A DNA stretch of 64,000 nucleotides from Candidatus Accumulibacter aalborgensis (lineage in GTDB: Bacteria; Pseudomonadota; Gammaproteobacteria; Burkholderiales; Rhodocyclaceae), in NCBI RefSeq assembly GCF_900089955.1, contig NZ_FLQX01000001.1, positions 1-64,000 on the forward strand. Direction: 5' to 3'. This document shows, piece after piece, positions 34,403 through 42,274 of the stretch (positions are counted from its first letter, which is position 1; the number at the start of each line of letters is the position of its first letter). The translations under genes and the position numbers were made by a program. Under the pieces are notes generated by a model. That model did no database searches. It was not told where the DNA came from and was given only the letters and a program-made list of their open reading frames with translations.

Positions 34403-35836
34403 TCAAAGCGCCATCTGCACGCGGACACCCGCCACAGTGGAATTCGGCAGCGAGAGATTGGGGTGGACGATGCGCTGGACGACGGGTTGCACGACCACTC
34501 CAGGCAGCACTTGCGCGCGATAAGTCACTTCCAGAGCGGTTTCATCACTCGACGACAGCGGCGCGCCGATCGATTCCGATAACTGGGCACGTCCCTGGGG
34601 GTCGGCGTGCGCACGCGTCACGGCGATCCCGAAGCTGTCTTTCTCGCGACTGGCGAACGTGCCCCTGCTGCTCAGGCCGACGCTGACCGAGTACGCAAGC
34701 GTACTGGTGGTGCCGTCGGTGAAGCCGTAGCGGACGAAGGCAGCCAGATCGCGATTCGACCTGGGCACCCGATAAACGCTCTGTTCCGCGAGAAGGTAGG
34801 CGCCCCAGTGCGTCGCCAGCAGCGGGTCGCCGGCGGCATCGACGGCAACGAGTTGCGGGAACTGCGGCGTATAGCGCCAGGCGCCGAGGGCCAGCTTGCT
34901 GATCGGCTGGAAATCGTCGCCTTTCTTGTCGTCGCTCTTTTGCTCGCCGGATACGGGTCCATCGTGGAGCCATCCTGCCTTGGCCGGGCTGAGGCCTAGT
35001 TCACCGATCAGCATGCTGCCGCTACCGTTCTGCCAACTGATGTTGGGGCCGGACGTAGCGATCCGATCGGACGGGATTCCCCGCGTCACCGCCAACATCG
35101 CGTACCAGGCGGGATCGGGATCGATGCGCAGGCGGGCGCCGTAGGAACTCGTGGCGTAGATCGAGGGACCGGCGAGACTGCCGAAGTTGGCAGCCTCGGC
35201 AGCCATGCCGAAGGACGGATGCAGGAAGACCCCCGACGAATCGGTGACGTAGAACTCGCTATCGATCGGGTAGAGGCCGACCCGTACGGACGCCTTGTCG
35301 TCGAGGAAAGACTGCTGCAACCAGGCCTTGAAGATGCCGCTACGGTTGACTGGCGCCTCGAAGTTGTCGATGCCCATCAGGCTGCCGACGTAATTGAGGT
35401 TGGGCCTGCCGCCGCTGTTGCTGATCAGTTGCAGATAGCCGGAGCCGCCTTTCCAGCCGAAAAGCTTCTCGCCGTCGAACTGCACGATGATGTCGGCGTG
35501 GCCGACATAGGCGCCGCCACGCTGCAGGCCGCCGGTGGTGTTGTAGAGGTAGTCGGCGGTGTACAGGAGGTCGGCCTGCACCCCTGCGTCGTAGAGACGC
35601 TTGCGAGCGCCGCCCCAGTCACCGGTCACGGTGATTTCCTGCCAGTTGGGGGTGTCGTCGGCGGCAGCGGGTTCGGCCGCAGCCGCGGCGTCGGGAGGCG
35701 CTACGGGGGTGGCCGCATCGACCTCGCCAGGCGCGACCGGATTGTCAGCCGCCATAGCGGCCAGCGGCTGCCCGAGAAAAGAAGAGAGCAGTAATGCCGT
35801 AACCAGGTGGTGAGCCTTGTTTTCTGGAATGAACAT
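34403..35836 (-). CDS. oprB: OprB-family carbohydrate-selective porin
   Basis: A 477-residue outer membrane beta-barrel. The signal peptide ends near LGQPLAAMAADNPVAP, followed by an Ala/Pro-rich linker. The OprB domain starts VTGDWGGARKRLYDAGVQAD. Further blocks are FKAWLQQSFLDDKASVRVGL and DSSGVFLHPSFGMAAEAANF. The C-terminal strand ends VAGVRVQMAL. OprB porins admit sugars and similar solutes. It lies 42 bp downstream of cbiO on the same strand, so it may be expressed with the B12-controlled cobalt transporter; a role in metal passage is speculative. Confidence 0.88.
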   Translation of the reverse strand: MFIPENKAHHLVTALLLSSFLGQPLAAMAADNPVAPGEVDAATPVAPPDAAAAAEPAAADDTPNWQEITVTGDWGGARKRLYDAGVQADLLYTADYLYNTTGGLQRGGAYVGHADIIVQFDGEKLFGWKGGSGYLQLISNSGGRPNLNYVGSLMGIDNFEAPVNRSGIFKAWLQQSFLDDKASVRVGLYPIDSEFYVTDSSGVFLHPSFGMAAEAANFGSLAGPSIYATSSYGARLRIDPDPAWYAMLAVTRGIPSDRIATSGPNISWQNGSGSMLIGELGLSPAKAGWLHDGPVSGEQKSDDKKGDDFQPISKLALGAWRYTPQFPQLVAVDAAGDPLLATHWGAYLLAEQSVYRVPRSNRDLAAFVRYGFTDGTTSTLAYSVSVGLSSRGTFASREKDSFGIAVTRAHADPQGRAQLSESIGAPLSSSDETALEVTYRAQVLPGVVVQPVVQRIVHPNLSLPNSTVAGVRVQMAL

Positions 35837-35845
35837 GTCAAGTGC

Positions 35846-35885
35846 CTTTCGTGTTTGTTTTGGTGACCATCGCCGCACTCAGTGG
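35846..35885. repeat. Short dispersed repeat, copy 1
   Basis: Forty bases from CTTTCGTGTTTGTTTTGGTG to CTCAGTGG match 39445-39484 at about 35 of 40 positions, including the block TTGGTGACCATCGCC. This copy spans the gap between cbiO and oprB. Confidence 0.75.
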
Positions 35886-36745
35886 CTTTGGCTTGTTGGC
35901 CCATCGAGCATGGCCAACAGCTCGCTGTGGCTTCGCGGCAAGGCACTGTCCGAGAGCAGCCCGTGCGCGCCAAGTGCGCGCTGCAGTTCAACGACTGCGG
36001 GCAATGGCAGCCCAACTGCCGACAAAGCGTGACCATCGTCCGCCAGTTTCGCCGCGTCCAGCGAAGCAACACAGCGTCCGCCGGTCATCAAGTGAATCCG
36101 GTCGGCCCAGCGGTAGGCGAAGTCGATATCGTGGGTTGCCAGCAGCAGGGTAATTCCCCGGCCGTTAAGCTCGTCCAACACTGCCAACAGCTCCTTCCGC
36201 ATGCCGTGATCAAGGCCGGCCATCGGCTCGTCGAGCACCAGCAACTCGGGGTCCATGGCGAGGACGCCGGCAATGCAGACCCGCTTCTTTTGTCCAAAGC
36301 TCAGGTTGTGCACGGCCTTGTCGGAAAAACTGGCCATCCCCACCGCCTGCAGCGCTGCTGCGACACGTTCGCGTGCCGACTCCTGACCCAGCCCGAGATT
36401 GAGCGGCCCGAAGGAAACGTCTTCCTGCACGCTGGCCGAGAAGAGTTGGTGATCCGGATTCTGGAAAACCAGGCCAACCTTGCTGCGAAGTTGGCGCAGG
36501 CCGCCACGGCTGTAATCGACGGCTGCTCCGGCGTAGCGCACCAGACCCGACTGCGGACGCAGCAGACCGTTGGCGTGCTGAAAGAGCGTCGTCTTGCCTG
36601 ATCCATTGGCGCCAATCAGGACATTGCGGCTGCCGAGGTGGATGGCCAGCGAACAGCCATCGAGGCCGACACAGCCATCGGGATAGCGAAAAGTGACGTT
36701 CTCCAGTTCGAGCAGCGTATTCGTATTGTCTGCGGGCGACTTCAT
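35879..36745 (-). CDS. cbiO: Cobalt ECF transporter ATPase CbiO
   Basis: A 288-residue ABC ATPase of the energy-coupling-factor type that powers CbiMNQ cobalt uptake. Walker A is LIGANGSGKTTLFQHANGLL, the Q-loop VGLVFQNPDHQLFSASVQED, the signature LSFGQKKRVCIAGVLA, and Walker B LLVLDEPMAGLD with the ATHD switch. The ATG at 36745 overlaps the cbiQ stop by 4 bases. It is the last cbi gene of the riboswitch-controlled operon. Confidence 0.94.
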   Translation of the reverse strand: MKSPADNTNTLLELENVTFRYPDGCVGLDGCSLAIHLGSRNVLIGANGSGKTTLFQHANGLLRPQSGLVRYAGAAVDYSRGGLRQLRSKVGLVFQNPDHQLFSASVQEDVSFGPLNLGLGQESARERVAAALQAVGMASFSDKAVHNLSFGQKKRVCIAGVLAMDPELLVLDEPMAGLDHGMRKELLAVLDELNGRGITLLLATHDIDFAYRWADRIHLMTGGRCVASLDAAKLADDGHALSAVGLPLPAVVELQRALGAHGLLSDSALPRSHSELLAMLDGPTSQSH

Positions 36746-37488
36746 GACCACCCTACGGCCAGCGCGACGAGCGCACTGCCAGCCGCCGTCGCGATGATGG
36801 CATCGCGGCCGCTATTGGCAAAAACCGGTTCGAGAAAACGCAAAGGGCCATCGTTGTTGCGCGCCTGCGCCGCCATGTGCAAGGCGTGGGCGCGCTGCCA
36901 CACCTGCAAGGTCAGGTTGGCCGCCAGACCGCCGAGCGAACGTATGGCGAGACGCGGTGTGGCGTAACCCAGCCGGGCGGATTGCGCGCTCAAGGTGTCG
37001 TGCACTGCTGCCGAAAGAACGAACAGCATCCGGTAACAAAGCACCATGATTTCGAGCAACACTTCGGGGGTTTTCAAGCGGCGAAAGAGCGCGATCAGGT
37101 CAGTGAGTGGCGTCGTCAGGACAAGAAAGAGCAGTGCCGTCAGCGCAGCGATCGAACGTGCGCTGACTTCGGCAACTTTTTGCATACCGCTCGGCGTCAG
37201 CGCCAACGAGAGTTCGCCGGTGCCGTCATCGAGCCTCAGAGAGAACGCCAGCGACAGGCAACTGATGCCGAGAAAGAAGAACGCCGGCGTCACCGCACGC
37301 AGATAGCGTCCGCTCGGTATTCCGGCGCCAGCCAGCGTCGCTGCGGCGATCAGGAGAGCGACGACCACAGCGGCTGCCGGCGCCCCCGCGGCGAAAGCCG
37401 CGCAGAAGCCGCCAAGCGCGAAGATTCCCTTGGCCGCCGGCGAGGCTTTCCGCCATCGATTGGCGTAGGCCGATTGCTCGATCAGCAT
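36742..37488 (-). CDS. cbiQ: Cobalt ECF transporter permease CbiQ
   Basis: A 248-residue T-component membrane protein with about five helices. The coupling-helix motifs that contact the ATPase are seen in LCYRMLFVLSAAVHDTLSAQ and QVWQRAHALHMAAQARNNDG (the AxxRG-type region, here AAQARNN). TPLTDLIALFRRLKTPEVLL matches the family. It overlaps cbiN by 7 bases and cbiO by 4, so the genes are translationally coupled. Confidence 0.92.
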   Translation of the reverse strand: MLIEQSAYANRWRKASPAAKGIFALGGFCAAFAAGAPAAAVVVALLIAAATLAGAGIPSGRYLRAVTPAFFFLGISCLSLAFSLRLDDGTGELSLALTPSGMQKVAEVSARSIAALTALLFLVLTTPLTDLIALFRRLKTPEVLLEIMVLCYRMLFVLSAAVHDTLSAQSARLGYATPRLAIRSLGGLAANLTLQVWQRAHALHMAAQARNNDGPLRFLEPVFANSGRDAIIATAAGSALVALAVGWS

Positions 37489-37829
37489 GATGCGGCACCT
37501 TCCTCCACTGCCTTGCCGCGTGCAGAATACTTTTCACGGGTGACCGAAACGCCCAGGTAGTAGCCGATGAAACCGGCCCCCAGAGCAGCCTGCAAAGCGA
37601 ACAGCAGAGAGGCGATCTCCGCGCTGGCCGGCTCGATCAGCGGCTCGAACCATCGCCTGTAGTTCGGATTGATGTCACCGATCAGATCCTTTGCCTTGTC
37701 ATCTGACCCGGCAAAGATCTCGACTCGCTGGCCATCGGCAGCCGGTGCCGGCTTCTGTACCAGCCACAGCGGAAAAACGGCGAGCAGGACAACCAGAATC
37801 AGCAGCACGAGGTTTTGATGGTGTTTCAT
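37482..37829 (-). CDS. cbiN: Cobalt transport protein CbiN
   Basis: A 115-residue two-helix protein that activates CbiM. Helix 1 is [19 protein letters not shown] and helix 2 is [20 protein letters not shown]. The loop between them ([20 protein letters not shown]) includes the typical FxGSDxxA motif. It is longer at the C-terminus than enteric CbiN. It overlaps cbiM by 4 bases. Confidence 0.92.
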   Translation of the reverse strand: MKHHQNLVLLILVVLLAVFPLWLVQKPAPAADGQRVEIFAGSDDKAKDLIGDINPNYRRWFEPLIEPASAEIASLLFALQAALGAGFIGYYLGVSVTREKYSARGKAVEEGAASC

Positions 37830-38503
37830 GCGTGCGCCTCGCTGCCGTCAAGAAGCTTGAGGTCCTTCAACTCCTGTGGGTTGAAGCGGATCAAGGCGTT
37901 GAAGATGACCACCGTCAGTAGCCCCTCGCTGATCGCCAGCGGGATCTGGGTGATCGCGAAAATTCCGGCGAACTTGGCAAAAGAGGCGACAAAACCGCCT
38001 GCCGGGTCAGGGAAGGCCCAGGCCAGTTGGAGCGAGGTGGTCACGTAAGTCAGCAGATCAGCCATGCTGGCGGCGATGAAGACGCCAACCGCGAAGGAAA
38101 GCTTCAGGCTGCGCGCCAGGCGAAACAAAGCGGCAGCAGCGAATGGTCCGACGATAGCCATCGAGAAAATGTTGGCCCCGAGTGTCGTCAGACCGCCGTG
38201 GGCGAGCAACAGCGCCTGGAAGAGCAGCACCACCATGCCAATCGGCGCCATCGCTGCCGGGCCGAAGAGGATGGCACCAAGCCCGGTGCCGGTGGGATGC
38301 GAGCACGTGCCGGTCACTGAGGGCAGTTTCAACGCCGAGACAACGAAGGTAAAGGCTGCTGCCACGCCGAGCAGCATCCGTTGCTCCGGATTTTCGCGGA
38401 TGCGCTTCTTGACGGCGTAAAGGCCGTAAGCAACGAACGGCGCGGACGCCACCGACCAACCGACTGCATGCTCTACAGGCAGGAAGCCTTCCATGATGTG
38501 CAT
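37826..38503 (-). CDS. cbiM: Cobalt ECF substrate-binding membrane protein CbiM
   Basis: A 225-residue S-component that binds Co2+. The essential N-terminal His is in [20 protein letters not shown]. The mid-region [20 protein letters not shown] is the CbiM signature with metal-binding residues, and [20 protein letters not shown] follows. The ATG at 38503 has GGGAGAG upstream and gives the conserved MHIMEG start; longer in-frame starts would read through the leader. It is the first gene after the cobalamin riboswitch. Confidence 0.94.
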   Translation of the reverse strand: MHIMEGFLPVEHAVGWSVASAPFVAYGLYAVKKRIRENPEQRMLLGVAAAFTFVVSALKLPSVTGTCSHPTGTGLGAILFGPAAMAPIGMVVLLFQALLLAHGGLTTLGANIFSMAIVGPFAAAALFRLARSLKLSFAVGVFIAASMADLLTYVTTSLQLAWAFPDPAGGFVASFAKFAGIFAITQIPLAISEGLLTVVIFNALIRFNPQELKDLKLLDGSEAHA

Positions 38504-38649
38504 GAATCTCTCCCAAGAAATGACCAGGAGCGCCATTCGGAGAGAAAAGCAATCAGATCGGAAGAAAAGCCGCAGCACGAAAAAGCCGACTGACAGCGAA
38601 TCAACAGACGCGCTCCCTTTACCCCGGGGAATGGCGCTACGTTTTATTC

Positions 38650-38835
38650 GGGCCGGTCTTCTGGCTTGCCGTCGAGCTTCTCCAGCAGCCTTCCCATGCC
38701 CGAGCACAGTGGCGTTTTGCGGAGTCGTCAGACTTTACAGCAGCGGGGGCTGCGCCGGAATGTCTGAAGAATCAGAGTCACCGGCTTCCCGTTTCACCCG
38801 CCCCACGGTCGTGGAGCAAGGCACCCAAACGTCTC
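38650..38835 (-). promoter_or_regulatory. Cobalamin (AdoCbl) riboswitch
   Basis: On the minus strand the leader reads, in order, GGTGCCTTGCTC, GAAACGGGAAGCCGGTG, the core GCAGCCCCCGCTGCTGTAA, GCCACTG, GGGAAGGC, and the B12 box AGCCAGAAGACCGGCC (38651-38666). These are the conserved blocks of the cobalamin riboswitch in normal order and spacing. It lies about 150 bp upstream of cbiM and should switch off cobalt import when B12 is plentiful. Confidence 0.93.
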
Positions 38836-38933
38836 GAATGGTACATCAAACACGATTCAGCCCCAAACATGAATTCGCCGCCCGGGCCTGCACGGCAAGC
38901 GCAGAGCAGGCGCTCTCGGTTGGCTCCGGTATA

Positions 38934-39389
38934 TCAGGCCTGGAATGCTTCAGTCTCTCCCGGCCGTCGAAGCATCTTGTTGACCTCGTCACTGTGCAAC
39001 TCTTCACTGACGATCAGTTCGCGGGCGTATTCTTCGAGCAGGACGTTCTTCCCCTCAACGAGCGCGAGCAGCCGATAGTAAGCCCCTCTGGCCAATGTTT
39101 CGTGCTCCAGACTTTCGCGCAGAATATCGCCCATGTCATGCCTGTGCGTTTCGAGCAGCGGGCCGATCCCCAACGAGGGATGCCCGCCGAGCAGGGTTAC
39201 CAGTTCGCCTGCTCGACTGGCGTGCATGAGGCTCTCGTCGGCGTTCTGTTTCATCCAGTCCACAATCGGGATGCGGTTGTAGCCAAAAATCATCAGCGAG
39301 TAATGCGTGTAGCGGACAACGCCCGCCAGCTCAAGCTCCATGATTTCGTTGAGAACGGCAATTGCTTCTTCGCGATTGAACTCACTCAT
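38934..39389 (-). CDS. Bacterioferritin-like (ferritin-like domain) protein
   Basis: A 151-residue four-helix protein. Likely diiron ligands sit in LNEIMELELAGVVRYTHYSL, NADESLMHASRAGELVTLLG, SLEHETLARGAYYRLLALVE and ELIVSEELHSDEVNKMLRRP, the spaced E...E-x-x-H pattern of bacterioferritins. ATG at 39389 is six bases after GGAGA. It stands downstream of feoAB on the same strand, suggesting iron storage or detoxification coupled to Fe2+ uptake. Confidence 0.85.
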   Translation of the reverse strand: MSEFNREEAIAVLNEIMELELAGVVRYTHYSLMIFGYNRIPIVDWMKQNADESLMHASRAGELVTLLGGHPSLGIGPLLETHRHDMGDILRESLEHETLARGAYYRLLALVEGKNVLLEEYARELIVSEELHSDEVNKMLRRPGETEAFQA

Positions 39390-39436
39390 TTTCATTCTCC
39401 ACAGTTAGTGCCACAGAAGAGGCCAGGCCTGCAATT

Positions 39437-39706
39437 TTACGGGTCTTTCGTTTTTGTCTTGGTGACCATCGCCACGCTCCGTGGGATCGGTTTTCTGGCG
39501 CAGCCGCTGCAACCGCCACAGCCGCTGCCATTGGCGCGGGCCCGTTGGTTTCGCAGTTCCGTGTCGGGTTGAGCAAAGCCGACCCGCTGCGCCAGCCTGA
39601 CACAGCCTTCGACCAGTGCGACCCGCACAGCGCCCGGCACGAGCCGCCAGGTCGCGTAGGTAGCGGCGCAGGCCACCGCGCTGTAGACCACCAGTTCCTC
39701 GAACAT
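39437..39706 (-). CDS. Small Cys-rich membrane protein following FeoB (DUF6587-like)
   Basis: An 89-residue protein. One N-terminal membrane helix (MFEELVVYSAVACAATYATW) is followed by an amphipathic stretch and the cysteine cluster GSGCGGCSGCARKP. Small proteins with this layout often follow feoB and are thought to assist Fe2+ transport, taking the place of FeoC. The start lies 2 bases after the feoB stop, behind GGAGGC. The 3' end carries a copy of a 40-bp dispersed repeat, so its last residues (AMVTKTKTKDP) may be repeat-derived. Confidence 0.7.
   Translation of the reverse strand: MFEELVVYSAVACAATYATWRLVPGAVRVALVEGCVRLAQRVGFAQPDTELRNQRARANGSGCGGCSGCARKPIPRSVAMVTKTKTKDP
39445..39484. repeat. 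Short dispersed repeat, copy 2
   Basis: This pairs with 35846-35885 (about 35 of 40 bases identical, shared block TTGGTGACCATCGCC). It overlaps the 3' end of the Cys-rich membrane protein gene. Confidence 0.75.
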
Positions 39707-39707
39707 G

Positions 39708-41576
39708 TCAGCCTCCGGTGAGGAGCAATGCCACGCGGTAAGTGACGAAAGCCGCGCCATACGCCAATGCAAACAGATAGCCGGCCATCAGCAGCGGATA
39801 GCGCCACGAGTTGGTCTCGCGCTTGACGACCGCCAGGGTAGACAGGCATTGCGGCGAGAAAACGTACCAGGCGAGGAGCGAGTAAGCCGTCGCCAGCGAC
39901 CAGCCGGCAGCCAGCATTGGCGCAAGTTGGTCAGCGACGTCGCCGGTTGCCGAAAGCGCATAGACCGTTCCCAGCGCCCCCACGGCGACTTCCCGCGCCG
40001 CCATGCCGGGGACCAGGGCGATCGAAATCTGCCAATTGAAACCGATCGGCGCAAAGACGACTTCGAGCGCGTGGCCGAGCATGCCGGCATAGCTGTATTG
40101 AATCGCCGGTCCGATGGCGCCGTCGGGTGCCGCCGGAAACGATGACAGGAACCACAGCACGACCATCAGCGACAGAATGATGTTGCCGACGCGCATGAGG
40201 AAGATCCTGGCGCGTTCGATCAGACCGAGCACCAGATTGCGGCCATGCGGCCAGCGGTATGACGGCAATTCGAGCATCAGCGGATGCTGCAAGCCTCTGG
40301 CGACGGTAAGCTTGAGCATGCCGGCGACCGCCATCGCGCTGACCACACCGGCCACGTAGAGGACGAACAACACCAGCCCCTGCAGATTGAAGACGCCAGC
40401 CACCGTGGTGTTCGGGATGAAAGCACCGATGATCAGCGCGTAGACCGGCAGCCGCGCCGAACACGTCATCAGCGGCGCAATCATGATCGTCGCCAGCCGG
40501 TCGCGCCAGTTGGCGATGGTACGCGCGGCCATGATGCCGGGAATGGCGCAGGCAAAGCTCGATAGCAACGGGATGAACGAGCGGCCGGAGAGGCCGACGG
40601 TACCCATCAAACGGTCGAGCAGGAACGCCGCGCGCGGCAGATAGCCTGAGTCTTCGAGGGCCAGAATGAACAGGAACAGGATCAGGATCTGCGGCAGGAA
40701 GACCAGCACACTGCCGACGCCGGCGACGATGCCGTCGACCAGTAAGCTGCGCAGGATGGTATCCGGCATGCGCTCGGTAAGGAACGCGCCGAACGCCTGG
40801 ACGCCGCTCTTGATCAGATCCATCGGCGCATTGGCCCAACTGAACACCGCCTGGAACATCAGGAACAGCGTCGCCGCCAGAATGAGCATTCCCCACACCG
40901 GGTGCAGTACGACGCGATCGATGCGCTCGTCAAAGCGCGTGTCGAGCACCGGCTCGCGCACCGTTGCGGCAAGAATGCGCCGTACTTCGCGCTGAGTGGC
41001 GGTGACGTCGGCGACATCCGGCGGCAGCCAGGCAGTCGGATGCGGCAGATCACCCGGCAAGGCCGCTTCGAGCTGGGCAATCAACTCGCTGGCGCCGCCG
41101 CGTTTGACGGCAACGGTCTGGACCACCGGCATGCCCAACTCGCGCTGCAGCGCCGGCACGTCGATGGCGATGCCACGCTTCTTGGCCAGGTCGGTCATGT
41201 TCAGCGCCAACACCATCGGCAACCCGAGGCGCTTCACCTCCAGCACCAGCCGCAGGTTGAGCTTGAGGTTGGTCGCGTCGCTGACACAGACCAGCAGGTC
41301 GGGACGCTCTTCGCCGGCGAGGGCGCCGAGCACGACGTCGCGGGTAATCTCCTCATCGATACTGACGGCGTTGAGACTGTACGCCCCCGGCAGGTCGAGG
41401 ACGCGAAACTGCTTGCCCGCCGGCGTCGTCAGTTGCCCCTCTTTGCGGTCGACGGTCACGCCAGGGTAGTTGGCGACTTTTTGCCGGCTGCCGGTGAGCA
41501 AATTGAACAGTGCCGTCTTGCCGCAATTCGGGTTGCCCAGCAGGGCCAGCCGCAAGGCCATATTCGCAGTGCTCAT
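39708..41576 (-). CDS. feoB: Ferrous iron transport protein FeoB
   Basis: A 622-residue Fe2+ transporter. The N-terminal G domain has LLGNPNCGKTALFNLLTGSR (G1), NYPGVTVDRKEG (G2), VLDLPGAYSLNAVSIDEEIT (G3) and LALNMTDLAKKRG (G4). The membrane part contains the Gate motifs SSFACAIPGIMAARTIANWR and LVPGMAAREVAVGALGTVYA. It is shorter than the ~770-residue E. coli protein, as in other betaproteobacteria. Translationally coupled to feoA (4-base overlap). A Fur box lies upstream of feoA. Confidence 0.95.
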   Translation of the reverse strand: MSTANMALRLALLGNPNCGKTALFNLLTGSRQKVANYPGVTVDRKEGQLTTPAGKQFRVLDLPGAYSLNAVSIDEEITRDVVLGALAGEERPDLLVCVSDATNLKLNLRLVLEVKRLGLPMVLALNMTDLAKKRGIAIDVPALQRELGMPVVQTVAVKRGGASELIAQLEAALPGDLPHPTAWLPPDVADVTATQREVRRILAATVREPVLDTRFDERIDRVVLHPVWGMLILAATLFLMFQAVFSWANAPMDLIKSGVQAFGAFLTERMPDTILRSLLVDGIVAGVGSVLVFLPQILILFLFILALEDSGYLPRAAFLLDRLMGTVGLSGRSFIPLLSSFACAIPGIMAARTIANWRDRLATIMIAPLMTCSARLPVYALIIGAFIPNTTVAGVFNLQGLVLFVLYVAGVVSAMAVAGMLKLTVARGLQHPLMLELPSYRWPHGRNLVLGLIERARIFLMRVGNIILSLMVVLWFLSSFPAAPDGAIGPAIQYSYAGMLGHALEVVFAPIGFNWQISIALVPGMAAREVAVGALGTVYALSATGDVADQLAPMLAAGWSLATAYSLLAWYVFSPQCLSTLAVVKRETNSWRYPLLMAGYLFALAYGAAFVTYRVALLLTGG

Positions 41577-41860
41577 GCGTTTACCTCGTCCTTGCGTAGC
41601 GGAGCGACCAGCACCCGCTCGGCTTCGAAGCGGCGCAAGGCGAACATCGTGTTGCCGACCCGCACTGCGACCGGATCGCCGCCCGGATACCCGCGGGCGA
41701 CGATGCGCACGCGCTCGCCATCGACAAAACCGATCTCGAACAGGCGCAATGCCAGTTCCCGGTCGGTCGCCTCGCCGCTAGTGACGAGCGGCCCGCTGCT
41801 TACCGTTCCCTCCTGGCCCATCGGAAGGTCAAACAGGCTGATCAATTCCATCGCTTTCAT
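41573..41860 (-). CDS. feoA: Ferrous iron transport protein FeoA
   Basis: A 95-residue cytoplasmic SH3-like protein that supports FeoB. Conserved parts are LALRLFEIGFVDGERVRIVA and GGDPVAVRVGNTMFALRRFE. GGGAGG precedes the ATG at 41860. It is the first gene of the feoA-feoB-(Cys-rich membrane protein)-ferritin-like cluster. Confidence 0.93.
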   Translation of the reverse strand: MKAMELISLFDLPMGQEGTVSSGPLVTSGEATDRELALRLFEIGFVDGERVRIVARGYPGGDPVAVRVGNTMFALRRFEAERVLVAPLRKDEVNA

Positions 41861-41950
41861 GTGCTTTGCTACCTCCCTTCAATTCCATGGTCATCTGCAT
41901 GCCTGCGAAAAAAACCGCCGCGACGCTGGCCAACACGGACGCAGTATACA

Positions 41951-41968
41951 TGAGAATGATTCGCATTG
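41951..41968. promoter_or_regulatory. Candidate Fur box upstream of feoA
   Basis: TGAGAATGATTCGCATTG resembles the Fur consensus GATAATGATAATCATTATC (AATGATT / GCATT half-sites). It lies about 90 bp before feoA, and the fur gene is in this window. A promoter here would place feoAB under iron control. Confidence 0.65.
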
Positions 41969-42274
41969 CCACAGGTTGAAGGAAGCATTTCTCCATGGCG
42001 AGTCCACCAGTCAAGATAACTGGTGGCGCGTAAAGGACCAGTGCAAGCGTTTGGGCAAGCAATGCGTCTTCATCAAAAGCGCCGGTGTGAGCAGCTTTGG
42101 CCGGGTCGTCGGTGCCGCCTGCGCCCGGGGTGAGGCTACTTGGCCTTGAGCGGTGATCATGGGGGTGGTTGGTAAAGGCGACGCCCTGCCGGCGATGGTG
42201 GGAGTAATCGGGATAGGCATTCATTGATGGGGTCCATTCTTTGTGATGTTGGTGGCTTGAGGCAAAATGTCGAC

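Noticed and set aside
41829-42224. A minus-strand frame upstream of feoA with a membrane-like segment (MRIILMYTASVLASVAAVFF)
   Set aside because: Its likely start codon lies inside the candidate Fur box, its end overlaps the feoA start, and no ribosome binding site was seen. It is better read as the feoA leader.
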